Positions 1-7,349 of a stretch of 64,000 bases of DNA are shown here, one piece after another (position 1 is the stretch's first letter; each line of letters begins with the position of its first letter). The DNA lies in assembly GCA_025153445.1 (NCBI GenBank), contig JANZNS010000003.1, positions 496,001 through 560,000 of the forward strand, in the 5' to 3' direction. Position numbers and translations under genes: made by a program. Under the pieces are notes generated by a model that worked only from the letters and a program-made list of their open reading frames with translations, was not told the DNA's origin and did not search any database. This stretch comes from Marinobacter sp. BGYM27. GTDB lineage: Bacteria; Pseudomonadota; Gammaproteobacteria; Pseudomonadales; Oleiphilaceae.

Positions 1-243
1 GCGCAAACCATGCTCGCCGTGGATCCGATTGCGCGCTCGTCAATGTGGGAAGATCTTGAAGCCGGGCGAAAAACTGAAATTGAATGGATTAATGGCGAAG
101 TCATCAGGCTGGCAAAAGCTCACGGCAGAACAGCGCCCGTCAACCAGCGGCTTGTCGACCTGATTCATCAGTCCGAATCCGGTCAACGCCAAGCCTGGCC
201 CGGCCTGGCGCTGTTGCACGAGCTCACAAAGCCGTCGGCCTGA
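1..243 (+). CDS. panE: 2-dehydropantoate 2-reductase, C-terminal part
   Basis: The reading frame is open from the first base of the window, so the 5' part lies outside. The visible 80 residues resemble the helical C-terminal domain of ketopantoate reductase (PanE/ApbA): the stretch SSMWEDLEAGRKTEIEWING followed by G.TAPVN..L is the usual signature around the substrate-binding region. The enzyme reduces ketopantoate to pantoate with NADPH in the cytoplasm, on the way to pantothenate and coenzyme A. The NADPH-binding Rossmann half is not visible, so activity cannot be judged. The stop at 241-243 is followed by a non-coding stretch leading to the small-RNA locus. The family call is fairly firm; some ApbA-family paralogues act on other substrates. 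Confidence 0.75.
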   Translation, partial: AQTMLAVDPIARSSMWEDLEAGRKTEIEWINGEVIRLAKAHGRTAPVNQRLVDLIHQSESGQRQAWPGLALLHELTKPSA

Positions 244-296
244 CACGCCACCTCACCGCACATCCTCTGCATATCTGCTGCTCATTCTTTCCAAAT

Positions 297-337
297 GATT
301 ACGACGCTGTAATCCATATCGCACACGCTATGGTGCG
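297..337. promoter_or_regulatory. two inverted repeats upstream of the sRNA
   Basis: Two dyads lie 45-80 bases before the presumed sRNA start. The first is GATTAC-6-GTAATC (297-314), with 6-bp arms and a 6-base spacer. The second is CGCAC-8-GTGCG (320-337). GacA/UvrY sites in front of rsmY, rsmZ and csrB are 18-bp dyads of the same geometry (TGTAAG-6-CTTACA), but the base sequence here differs, so assignment to GacA is only a possibility. Confidence 0.3.
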
Positions 338-347
338 AATGTCGGAT

Positions 348-374
348 TTGCTTCCTACACCATTCCCGTAAACT
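348..374 (+). promoter_or_regulatory. possible promoter of the sRNA
   Basis: TTGCTT (348-353) and TAAACT (369-374) resemble -35 and -10 boxes with a short 15-base spacer. They would start transcription near 381, just before the first GGA-containing hairpin. The match is weak, and the position relative to the RNA is the main argument. Confidence 0.3.
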
Positions 375-380
375 TGTTTT

Positions 381-561
381 CAGCAAGGACGCAGAACTGC
401 AAGGATGCAGAACACGGATGTTAAGCCTGAAGGATCAGGCGCCAGGGAAGAGTTTAGTCTGAAGGATCAGACACATAGGGATATACCAGCCTGACGGATC
501 AGGCGACCGGAGCCACGGAGCAGGTGCACAAGGATTGTGGGCCTTACTCCGTGACTTTTTC
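381..561 (+). ncRNA. CsrB/RsmY/RsmZ-type regulatory RNA
   Basis: About 180 bases contain eleven GGA triplets, many presented in the loop of a small perfect hairpin. CTGCA-AGGA-TGCAG is at 397-410, AACA-CGGA-TGTT at 411-422, GCCTGA-AGGA-TCAGGC at 425-440, GTCTGA-AGGA-TCAGAC at 457-472, ATA-GGGA-TAT at 475-484, GCCTGA-CGGA-TCAGGC at 489-504, and CACAA-GGA-TTGTG at 527-539. The hairpins at 425 and 457 differ by a compensatory base-pair change, which argues for RNA structure. The array ends in a terminator stem CACGGAG/CTCCGTG followed by five T. GGA in tetraloops is the known CsrA/RsmA binding signal, and an RNA carrying many of them sequesters the protein, as CsrB, CsrC, RsmY and RsmZ do. No protein-coding frame explains the region. 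The 5' end is estimated from a weak promoter, and strand is set by the T-tract. Confidence 0.85.
514..560 (+). terminator. terminator of the sRNA
   Basis: CACGGAG (514-520) pairs with CTCCGTG (547-553), enclosing the last GGA hairpin (527-539), and is followed by TTTTT at 556-560. It fixes the 3' end and strand of the sRNA. Confidence 0.7.
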
Positions 562-766
562 TGCACGACACCTGATGGTGTTCCAACTGGGTGTCATCTG
601 GTTACCCTGAGCGCTCAACTCAGGACACTCTCTCGCCTCAGCTATCTTCGGTCATGTAACACGCTACTGAAGCACGCCGATGCCTCCCTGTTTCCGCATG
701 TTCCCCTCCGCACTCTACGTGCTTGTGATGGTCACCCACACTCACTCGGACATCACGGAGCATTTC
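562..766. other. non-coding gap before the comEA-like gene
   Basis: No supported gene is seen between the sRNA terminator and 767. Small hairpins are present, such as ACACC-TGAT-GGTGT (568-581) and CCTGAG-7-CTCAGG near 606-624, but no recognised motif. Frames read through here are overlaps of the comEA-like frame or short chance frames. Confidence 0.5.
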
Positions 767-1072
767 ATGAAGCTTGTTTTCAGCCTGCTGCTTACCCTGG
801 CCACCTTACTGGCCGGCACCGGCATCGCAGTAGCCGCACCGACATCAACAGCACCACAAACCCAGGCAGTCAAAACTGCTATCAACATCAACACAGCGGA
901 CGCCCAGACACTGGCCTTGAACCTCGATGGCGTCGGCACAGTCAAGGCCCAGGCAATTGTTGACTATCGCAAAGCCAACGGTCCATTCGCGACAACCGCT
1001 GATTTGCGCAAAGTGAAAGGCATCGGCGAACGCACTATTGAGATTAATAAAGCCAACATCAGCGTGCAGTGA
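767..1072 (+). CDS. secreted ComEA-like helix-hairpin-helix protein
   Basis: A 101-residue protein with an N-terminal signal peptide (about residues 1-23, ending AVA) and a tandem helix-hairpin-helix domain (about 38-101) with the core motifs NINTAD, LDGVGTVKAQAI and VKGIGERTIE. This matches the short ComEA/YbaV family. Full-length ComEA binds incoming DNA in the periplasm during transformation; short forms like this one are widespread in gammaproteobacteria, where a role in DNA binding or uptake is inferred rather than shown. The start at 767 is chosen because CGGAG lies six bases before it and because it yields a proper signal peptide; the upstream in-frame ATG would give an unlikely N-terminus. 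It stands alone and ends in a clear terminator. Confidence 0.85.
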   Translation: MKLVFSLLLTLATLLAGTGIAVAAPTSTAPQTQAVKTAININTADAQTLALNLDGVGTVKAQAIVDYRKANGPFATTADLRKVKGIGERTIEINKANISVQ

Positions 1073-1094
1073 TAGCTGAGATCCACTGGCTGAC

Positions 1095-1132
1095 AGAGAA
1101 GCCGGCCCGTTGCAAAGCCGGCTTCTCTTTTT
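1095..1132 (+). terminator. Rho-independent terminator
   Basis: AGAGAAGCCGGC (1095-1106) pairs with GCCGGCTTCTCT (1117-1128), followed by four T. It terminates the comEA-like gene. Confidence 0.85.
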
Positions 1133-1422
1133 GAATTACCCTGCGCCTGGTTGATTCTCCCAAGCAGACAACCAGACAACATCTCTTCGTTGCCCCGGCT
1201 TTCCCCTATCGGCATGTCTTGCCAGCCTATGGCATTAACGTTAGGCTGACCGCATGACTAATTCTGCAACCCTCTTCGGAAAACGTACCCCACCGCCCCG
1301 GTTCTGAGCCGGATAAGGGGATTCTTGTCTGAGCATTAAACTCCGCTCGGTGATCGCCCGCCTGTCCGGTTCACAGCATTTTGCTGCCTTCACCTTTCCA
1401 GTAACCGGACAACGGATCTGAC
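1133..1422. other. intergenic region with inverted repeats
   Basis: No gene is supported here. CAGCCTA-12-TAGGCTG (1223-1248) is a 7-bp-arm dyad that could be an operator for the downstream EamA transporter. CCGGTT-CTG-AGCCGG near 1301-1315 could form a hairpin with one G-U pair. No regulator gene is adjacent. Confidence 0.4.
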
Positions 1423-2367
1423 ATGACCCAATTCAAACAATTGTCGCCTGCAACGCGCGGCGCTTTACTGATCGCCATTGCTGCTGCGCTTTGGGCAACC
1501 ACCAGCATTGCCGCAAAAACCCTGTTCAATCACACCGATCTGGAGCCGCTGACGCTGGCGTGCCTGAGGCTATGGATCGCCTTTCCTCTGTTTTTCATAC
1601 TCATGATGCGTGAGCGGGCGTCGCGCCCCCTGCCCCGCGGCAAAAAAGTCATCTTGCCGCTACTGGCACTGGGTTGCCTTCAAGGAGCCTACCAGGGCAC
1701 TTATCTCTGGGCGGTCGACCTGACGGGGGCCAGCATTGCCACTCTGGTAACGCTTTGCCTGGCACCGGTTCTGGTTGCGATTGTCGCAGCACCGCTGCTG
1801 GGTGAGCGCCCGAACCGCACCACTATCATCGCCCTTGTTTGCGCTATCTTCGGTACGCTGCTGCTGGTTTCAGGCGACATGCAGAGCGCGGACTCAGCCC
1901 GGATAGGCGGGGTGCTGGTGTCTGTGGTCGCCGCGGCGGTTTATGCCGCTTTTACCCTGACAAGCCGGCATGCTGCCAGTGGCGCGTCAGCGTATGCCAC
2001 GGCATTTGTCTGTTTCCTGACTGGCGCACTGGTGCTGCTCCCTCTGGCCCTTGCCAGTGGCGGGCTGACGGAACTGGCAGATCTTGATGCCAGAGGCTGG
2101 TTGCTGGTGGCCTACATCGGCGTGGTGCCCACTTGTGTGGGTTATGTGTGCTTCTTTACGGGAATGCAGAGCACCCCTGCGACGACTTCCAGCATTATCG
2201 TGACGCTTGAGCCGCTGTTCGCTGCATTTCTGGCGTGGATTATTCTGACCGAGGTGATCGGTTTGAGCGGGATTATTGGCGCGGTCATTCTCACTGCGGC
2301 AGTGCTGGTCGCCTCACGGCAATCGCCGGCGCAACAGGAGCAAGAGGAGCCGACGGGCCATCAGTAG
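1423..2367 (+). CDS. EamA/DMT-family transporter
   Basis: A 314-residue integral membrane protein with ten predicted hydrophobic segments in two EamA repeats (about residues 13-150 and 160-298), the standard size for the drug/metabolite transporter superfamily (RhaT/YdcZ type). Typical signatures are the N-terminal ALLWA-like motif (AAALWATTSIAAK), the end of repeat one (GTLLLVSGD) and the VVPTCVGY...SSIIVTLEPLFAA segment of repeat two. These exporters move small metabolites or amino acids out across the inner membrane using the proton gradient; the substrate cannot be read from sequence. It is a single-gene unit with a bidirectional terminator after it. The start at 1423 is preceded by a weak GGA-type ribosome site. 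Confidence 0.85.
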   Translation: MTQFKQLSPATRGALLIAIAAALWATTSIAAKTLFNHTDLEPLTLACLRLWIAFPLFFILMMRERASRPLPRGKKVILPLLALGCLQGAYQGTYLWAVDLTGASIATLVTLCLAPVLVAIVAAPLLGERPNRTTIIALVCAIFGTLLLVSGDMQSADSARIGGVLVSVVAAAVYAAFTLTSRHAASGASAYATAFVCFLTGALVLLPLALASGGLTELADLDARGWLLVAYIGVVPTCVGYVCFFTGMQSTPATTSSIIVTLEPLFAAFLAWIILTEVIGLSGIIGAVILTAAVLVASRQSPAQQEQEEPTGHQ

Positions 2368-2379
2368 CAGGTTAAAACC

Positions 2380-2410
2380 AAACAGGGCCGGCGAATTGCC
2401 GGCCCTGTTT
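2380..2410. terminator. bidirectional terminator
   Basis: AAACAGGGCCGGC (2380-2392) pairs with GCCGGCCCTGTTT (2398-2410). It lies between the convergent EamA gene and gloA, with T-rich ends on both strands. Confidence 0.85.
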
Positions 2411-2438
2411 GTCTGAGGCGCCAGGTAAAAATAGGCGC

Positions 2439-2984
2439 TCACTCCTTGCGCTGACGTTCCAGCATGTTGGGCTGGAGAATCTCGATCCAGTATCCGTCGG
2501 GATCCTGAATAAAGGCCAGGCCTTTCATCTTGCCATCGTCCGGGCGCTTCACAAACGGCACGTCCAGCGACTCAAAACGCTCGGCCGCCTGATAGACGTC
2601 CGGCACCGCAATACCGATATGGCCAAAACCCTGTGGCTCGTCGTTGCCGTTGTGATAGTCAAAGGCCGCATCATGCTCGGTGCCCCAGTTATGGGTCAGT
2701 TCGAGCATAGCCTCACGGCCGAAGATAAACGTCGTGCGGTGCGCATCGTCGGACGGCACAGCATTGGCCTGCCTGTCGTCCAGATAGCCCAGGAAATACA
2801 GAGTGAACTTCATCTCCGGAAAATCGAGCTTACGGATCAACCGCATGCCCAGTACCCGCGTATAAAAATCCAGACTGCGCTCGGGATCCTTGATCCGCAG
2901 CATCGTCTGGTTAAAGACATAGCCTTCCGTCGCCGGGTCTGCGTCTTCAGACAAACCGGGGGCTGTTTCAAAATGGCGGGACAT
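2439..2984 (-). CDS. gloA: lactoylglutathione lyase (glyoxalase I)
   Basis: A 181-residue glyoxalase I that isomerises the methylglyoxal-glutathione hemithioacetal to S-lactoylglutathione. The four metal ligands of the family can be placed at Q26 (NQTMLRIKD), E95 (MLELTHNWG), H122 ([11 protein letters not shown]) and E168 (GYWIEIL). A glutamine as first ligand, together with a long loop between the second and third strands and near-identity to the eukaryotic motifs ([25 protein letters not shown]), places it in the longer, Zn-activated class rather than the short Ni-activated class of E. coli. Start 2984 is chosen for AGGAG eight bases upstream; a longer frame to 3080 has no ribosome site and a poor N-terminus. 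It is transcribed alone. Confidence 0.93.
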   Translation of the reverse strand: MSRHFETAPGLSEDADPATEGYVFNQTMLRIKDPERSLDFYTRVLGMRLIRKLDFPEMKFTLYFLGYLDDRQANAVPSDDAHRTTFIFGREAMLELTHNWGTEHDAAFDYHNGNDEPQGFGHIGIAVPDVYQAAERFESLDVPFVKRPDDGKMKGLAFIQDPDGYWIEILQPNMLERQRKE

Positions 2985-3236
2985 ACTTGTTTCTCCTGTC
3001 GTCGAGGCGGGTGAGTCGATACATCCTGTTCGTCGCATGCACATGCGGATAATGACGCATAGACAGCATCGGCCTCGCATTTACAATGAACTGCTCACGA
3101 TGAGGGGCTAAGCCCTAACTTTCAAGGCGCACATTTACGATACCGAACTAAAATACCGGTGAGGCCCTGCTGCCGGGCTCTATCGGGATAGCCCGCGCTC
3201 AACGCTCTACTCACCGATTTCTTTGCAAGGATACCC

Positions 3237-5018
3237 ATGAACCCCCTCGCTCAGCTTGTCATTCTGTTTCTGGTCGCCGTTATTGCGGTTCCACTGTTCA
3301 AACGGGCCGGGCTGGGCGCAATTCTGGGGTATATCGCTGCAGGCATTTTGCTCGGCCCCTATGGTATGCGGGTGTTCAGCAACGTCGACACCATGATGCA
3401 CATCTCGGAATTCGGCGTAGTGCTGTTGATGTTTGTGATCGGGCTGGAGCTGCAGTTCTCACGCCTCAAAGCCTTGCGGAAACCGATTTTCGGGCTCGGC
3501 AGCCTGCAGGTTGCGTTGTGTATGGCGGGTATTGGCGGTGTCACCCTGCTGCTGGGTTATTCATTGACACTGGCCATCGTGCTCGGCAGTGCACTGGCGC
3601 TGTCGTCCACGGCTTTTGTACTTCAACTACTGGCTGAAAAGAAAGAGCTGGCCACATCCCACGGGCGACTGGCCTTTACCATTCTGCTATTTCAGGACAT
3701 GGCAGTGGTGCCTTTCATAGCGTTTCTGCCGTTTCTCGCAGGCGGCGGCTCTCCTTCAAGCTGGGAAGAAAACCTGTTTGATGCAGGCCGGATCGCACTC
3801 ACCTTCGCCGGCATTGTATTCGCCGGGCGCTATCTGCTGCGCCATGTTCTGAAATTCATTCACGCCACTCAGGTCCGTGAAATTTCAATTGCTGCCGCAC
3901 TGCTGCTCGTCGCAGGCACCGCATTGCTGATGGAATCCGTTGGACTCTCGATGGCTTTGGGTGCGTTTGTGGCGGGCGTTCTGTTGGCGGATTCAGAATT
4001 CAGGCATCAGCTTGAAGCTGATATCGAACCGTTTAAAGGATTGCTCCTGGGGCTTTTCTTCATTTCGGTGGGCATGACACTCAATCTCGAACGGGTGCTC
4101 GCTAATCCGCTTTTCCTGATCTCCGGTGCAGTGCTGCTGATGCTGATTAAAACCGTGCTGATTGCCCTTATTGGCTGGCGCGGCGGCAAACTGAAAAAAC
4201 TTGGCGCTTTGCGGCTGGGCCTGCTGCTCAGCCAGGGCGGCGAGTTCGGCTTTGTGATTTTTTCGATGGCGGGCCAATTGCAGTTGCTCGACAAGAGCCT
4301 GCACGAACAACTGATCGCGATCATTACAATATCAATGGTGCTGACACCGATAGCCGTTTTCCTGTTCGAAAAGACGGTCATGCGCTTCGCCCACGATTCG
4401 CACCCGGCCTTTGACGAAATCGATGACGGCAAAACTGGCGTCGTGATTGCCGGCTTTGGTCGCTTCGGCCAAATCAGCGGCCGGGTTCTGGCCTCGCTGA
4501 GAATTCCGTTCACTGCCCTCGATATTAATCCCGAACAAGTCAGCGTAGTGCGCCGGTTCGGGAACAAGGTTCACTACGGTGACGCCTCGCAGCTGGACAT
4601 GCTACACGCGGCACGTGTTGGCGATGCCAAGGTGCTGATTCTGGCGATTGATGATATCGATGCCTCACTACGCACGGCGCGGCTGGTGCAGCAGGATTTT
4701 CCGGATGTGCGCATTCTGGCCCGGGCCCGTAACCGCCGCCATGCCCACTTGCTGATGGACGCGGGCGTCACCTGGATGGTGCGGGAAAACTACCATTCCT
4801 CGCTGTTGATGGCGGAGGAAATGCTCGTAGGAATCGGCCGGGAACGCAAAGAAGCCCAGGAGCTGATTCAGCTTTTCCGCGATGCCGACGAATCCACGCT
4901 GATCCGCCAGCACGGTCTGCATAATGATCCCGACAAGATTCTCCAGTCAGCCAAGGAAGCCGCCGACGAATTGCGCGAACTGTTCGAGGAAGACCAGCGC
5001 AGCCGGGACCGCTCCTGA
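3237..5018 (+). CDS. Kef-type monovalent cation:proton antiporter
   Basis: A 593-residue CPA2-family antiporter. Residues 1 to about 385 form 12-13 membrane helices of the Na+/H+ exchanger fold, with the conserved GYIAAGILLGP near the N-terminus and LLFQDMAVVP in the middle. From about residue 400 a TrkA-N/RCK Rossmann domain starts with VIAGFGRFGQISGRVL (GxGxxG). This arrangement is that of KefB/KefC, which export K+ in exchange for H+ and protect against electrophiles such as methylglyoxal; a glyoxalase I gene lies just upstream on the other strand, which fits. No KefF/KefG ancillary oxidoreductase is nearby, so glutathione control is unproven. AAGGA lies just before the ATG. A GC-rich stem followed by a T-tract ends the unit. 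Confidence 0.85.
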   Translation: MNPLAQLVILFLVAVIAVPLFKRAGLGAILGYIAAGILLGPYGMRVFSNVDTMMHISEFGVVLLMFVIGLELQFSRLKALRKPIFGLGSLQVALCMAGIGGVTLLLGYSLTLAIVLGSALALSSTAFVLQLLAEKKELATSHGRLAFTILLFQDMAVVPFIAFLPFLAGGGSPSSWEENLFDAGRIALTFAGIVFAGRYLLRHVLKFIHATQVREISIAAALLLVAGTALLMESVGLSMALGAFVAGVLLADSEFRHQLEADIEPFKGLLLGLFFISVGMTLNLERVLANPLFLISGAVLLMLIKTVLIALIGWRGGKLKKLGALRLGLLLSQGGEFGFVIFSMAGQLQLLDKSLHEQLIAIITISMVLTPIAVFLFEKTVMRFAHDSHPAFDEIDDGKTGVVIAGFGRFGQISGRVLASLRIPFTALDINPEQVSVVRRFGNKVHYGDASQLDMLHAARVGDAKVLILAIDDIDASLRTARLVQQDFPDVRILARARNRRHAHLLMDAGVTWMVRENYHSSLLMAEEMLVGIGRERKEAQELIQLFRDADESTLIRQHGLHNDPDKILQSAKEAADELRELFEEDQRSRDRS

Positions 5019-5029
5019 CCTGACGCAAA

Positions 5030-5085
5030 CTCTGGCCGGCACTCCGGGAACGCCCTGAATACCGGCCGGAGTCGTCGATTTTTAT
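5030..5085 (+). terminator. probable terminator of the Kef gene
   Basis: CTC-T-GGCCGG (5030-5039) can pair with CCGGCC-G-GAG (5062-5071) around a large loop, followed by GATTTTTATT. The stem is imperfect, so confidence is moderate. Confidence 0.45.
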
Positions 5086-5135
5086 TACACCCGCCTCGTT
5101 TTTCACCATCGCTGCCTCCCGCCTCGCCCCATTTT

Positions 5136-5154
5136 ATGGGCCTTCCAAGCCCAT
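5136..5154. promoter_or_regulatory. inverted repeat abutting the sigma-54-type promoter
   Basis: ATGGGC-7-GCCCAT is a 6-bp-arm dyad whose right arm touches the -24 element. It lies too close for a normal enhancer-binding site, but could bind a regulator that modulates the promoter. Confidence 0.3.
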
Positions 5155-5170
5155 GGAGTGAATATTGCTT
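5154..5170 (+). promoter_or_regulatory. sigma-54-type promoter of the PEP-CTERM gene
   Basis: TGGAGT-5-TTGCTT matches the -24/-12 pattern TGGCAC-5-TTGC with exact GG-to-GC spacing; only the CAC part differs. It lies about 100 bases before the PEP-CTERM gene start. RpoN control through PrsK/PrsR is known for PEP-CTERM genes in some exosortase systems, which supports the call. No regulator gene is in the window. Confidence 0.6.
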
Positions 5171-5273
5171 CCCCTCGCCGCAAGCCCAGGCTATTGCTGT
5201 AAGTTCTGGGCCGTGGAACGAATGGAGTGCGATGGTTTATCGCACGTTTAACAGGAAGGAAAAGGAAACAGCT

Positions 5274-6134
5274 ATGAACGGATTTCAGAAAGTACTGCTC
5301 GCTGCAGCGTTGGCGACCGCCAGCGCCCAGGCATCAGCTCTTGCCGTCACAACAACCGCATCCGGTTCAGATCTGGTTGATACCATCATCGGAACAGGCG
5401 TCACGATTGACTACGGTTCTATCAACTACGTTGGCAGCAATACCCAGGCGGGTATATTCACCGGCGGCCTGAGTGCCGGCATCGGCATCGATAAAGGCAT
5501 CCTGCTCACGAGCGGCGCGGCCACCAATGCGATTGGCCCTAACTCAGCCGACGACACCACGACAGATCTCGGCTCTGCAGGTGACGCCGATCTGAATGGC
5601 CTGGTTGGCGGCAGCACTCAAGATGCCAACGTGCTTGAATTCGAGTTTTCAACGACTGGCGGCGACCTGTTCTTCAACTATGTGTTCGCATCAGAAGAAT
5701 ATAACGAATACGTCGATTCCGAATTCAACGACGTGTTTGCGTTTCTGGTCGATGGCATCAACATCGCGACGATTGGCAGCGACCCGGTTGCGATCAATAC
5801 GGTCAACTGTGGCAATCCTTTAAGCACGACCGGTAGCAACTGCGATCAGTTCAACGACAATGATCCGAGTGACGGCACTCCCTCTTACGACCTGGCATAC
5901 GACGGCTTCACCAATGTGTTTACAGCCTCAATCCTGGGACTGAGCGCCGGTACTCACTCCATGAAACTGGCGATTGCCGATCGCGGTGACGGCCGGTTGG
6001 ACTCGGGTGTATTCATCCAGGCCAATTCCTTCTCCGACATTCCGACACCGCCAACTGAAGTACCCGAGCCCAGCACCTTTGCGCTGATGGGTCTGGCACT
6101 GGCCGGTCTGACACTGCGCCGTCGTACCAAGTAA
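5274..6134 (+). CDS. choice-of-anchor L, PEP-CTERM surface protein
   Basis: A 286-residue secreted protein. Residues 1-24 form a signal peptide. The body carries the choice-of-anchor L domain, recognised by FASEEYNEYVDSEFNDVFAF, the YDGFT motif and KLAIADRGDGRLDSGVFI. The C-terminus (about 263-286) is a PEP-CTERM sorting signal: VPEPST, a hydrophobic helix and RRRTK. Such signals are read by exosortase (EpsH), which transfers the protein to the cell surface or exopolysaccharide matrix; exosortase is not encoded in this window. Start 5274 is chosen for the purine-rich AGGAAGGAAAAGG run just upstream and the signal peptide; the longer frame from 5136 would run through the promoter. It has a sigma-54-type promoter upstream and ends in a strong bidirectional terminator. 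Confidence 0.88.
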   Translation: MNGFQKVLLAAALATASAQASALAVTTTASGSDLVDTIIGTGVTIDYGSINYVGSNTQAGIFTGGLSAGIGIDKGILLTSGAATNAIGPNSADDTTTDLGSAGDADLNGLVGGSTQDANVLEFEFSTTGGDLFFNYVFASEEYNEYVDSEFNDVFAFLVDGINIATIGSDPVAINTVNCGNPLSTTGSNCDQFNDNDPSDGTPSYDLAYDGFTNVFTASILGLSAGTHSMKLAIADRGDGRLDSGVFIQANSFSDIPTPPTEVPEPSTFALMGLALAGLTLRRRTK

Positions 6135-6150
6135 CACTGGCCGCAGTATA

Positions 6151-6187
6151 AAAAAACCCGCAGCGTTTACGCGCTGCGGGGTTTTTT
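6151..6187. terminator. bidirectional terminator
   Basis: AAAAAACCCGCAGCG (6151-6165) pairs with CGCTGCGGGGTTTTTT (6172-6187). A-run and T-run flanks serve both the PEP-CTERM gene and alkB, which converge here. Confidence 0.9.
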
Positions 6188-6212
6188 CGTTCATGGCATG
6201 TGAACAGCGCCA

Positions 6213-7349
6213 TCACGCCAGCTGGTGCTCTTCCCCTTCGTAATACGCTTCCACCCGTGGATTCATAATCTTCTTCCAGAGCGGCGGAAAGAGTGCCAGC
6301 ACGACCATGGCGGCATAACCGGCGGGCAGTTGAGGTGCTATTTCGTGGTGACGCAACACCTGATAGCGACGCTTGGCAAAAGCGTGGTGGTCACTATGAC
6401 GCTGCAGATGGAACAGGAATACGTTGGTCAGAAAGTAGTTGGAGTTCCAGCTGTGTTCCGGCGTTGTTCTTTCGTAACGTCCGTTCTCGAGTTTGCGGCG
6501 GTGCAAGCCGTAATGCTCAAGGTAATTCACGATCTCCAGCAGGGTAAACGCGAAGAAACTCTGGCCGATAAAGTAGGCGGCGCCCAGTGCACCGAAAGCA
6601 AGGGTGAAGCCGATCAGCGCCAGCGCCGAGATGCTGTACCACCAGATCAATTCATTGCGCCAGCTCAGTGCCCGATGCCCTTTGCGTTCCAGTCGAACGG
6701 CTTCCAGACGCCAGGCATTAATGAAATTACGCACGTACGCCTGAGGCAGGAAATTGTAGAGCGACTGATTGTAGCGGGAAGACGACGCATCTTCCGGCGT
6801 CGATACATGCACATGATGCCCACGCAAATGCTCCACCTTGAAACCGGCATAACTCACCAGTGACAGAAGCAGGCCGCCCGCCCAGGTTTCGAGTTTCTCG
6901 TCCTTGTGGATCAGCTCGTGGGCCACATTGATGCCCAGCCCGCCGACAATACCGATCGAAACAATCCAGCCAATACTACCCAGTGCATTGAACTGCCCCG
7001 ACGCCAGTACCACCGCGCCCCACACCAGAAGCACTGCGTAGGCGACAACCCAGCCCAGCGTCATCACCTTGTAGAAACGTTCGCCAATCATCTGCGGCAC
7101 GTCGGCTTCTTCATCCGGGTTCAATGCATCCTGTCCCAGCATAAGATCCAACAATGGAATGATGCCGAACACCACAACCGGAACGCCCCAGGCAAAGACG
7201 TTGATCCAGCCCGTTGCCTGACCCGCGCTCAGTAGCAGGCCCGGTAACGCCAACGGCAGCATGGCAATCAGATAACTGTACTTTTTCAATCGAAGCAGCA
7301 AACGGCGCCGCGCCGTTGGCTGAGTGATGGTCGCTTCCTGTGTATTCAC
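6213..7349 (-). CDS. alkB: alkane 1-monooxygenase (alkane hydroxylase)
   Basis: A 378-residue integral membrane non-haem di-iron hydroxylase that adds oxygen to the terminal carbon of n-alkanes, using electrons from rubredoxin and rubredoxin reductase (neither is encoded nearby). All signature elements of AlkB are present: His box 1 HELIHK (144-149), box 2 EHLRGHH (173-179), the HYG motif NYLEHYGL (275-282) and box 3 LQRHSDHH (315-322), with about six membrane helices around them. Xylene monooxygenases share the boxes, but NYLEHYGL and length favour AlkB. The start is GTG at 7349 with GAGGG upstream. A FadR-type GntR regulator is divergent, and the shared promoter region contains a matching operator, so alkane- or acyl-responsive control is likely. 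Confidence 0.93.
   Translation of the reverse strand: MNTQEATITQPTARRRLLLRLKKYSYLIAMLPLALPGLLLSAGQATGWINVFAWGVPVVVFGIIPLLDLMLGQDALNPDEEADVPQMIGERFYKVMTLGWVVAYAVLLVWGAVVLASGQFNALGSIGWIVSIGIVGGLGINVAHELIHKDEKLETWAGGLLLSLVSYAGFKVEHLRGHHVHVSTPEDASSSRYNQSLYNFLPQAYVRNFINAWRLEAVRLERKGHRALSWRNELIWWYSISALALIGFTLAFGALGAAYFIGQSFFAFTLLEIVNYLEHYGLHRRKLENGRYERTTPEHSWNSNYFLTNVFLFHLQRHSDHHAFAKRRYQVLRHHEIAPQLPAGYAAMVVLALFPPLWKKIMNPRVEAYYEGEEHQLA

Noticed and set aside
535-963. 142-codon frame over the sRNA end and comEA-like gene
   Set aside because: It overlaps the comEA-like gene in another frame, starts inside the sRNA terminator, and its protein has no family features.
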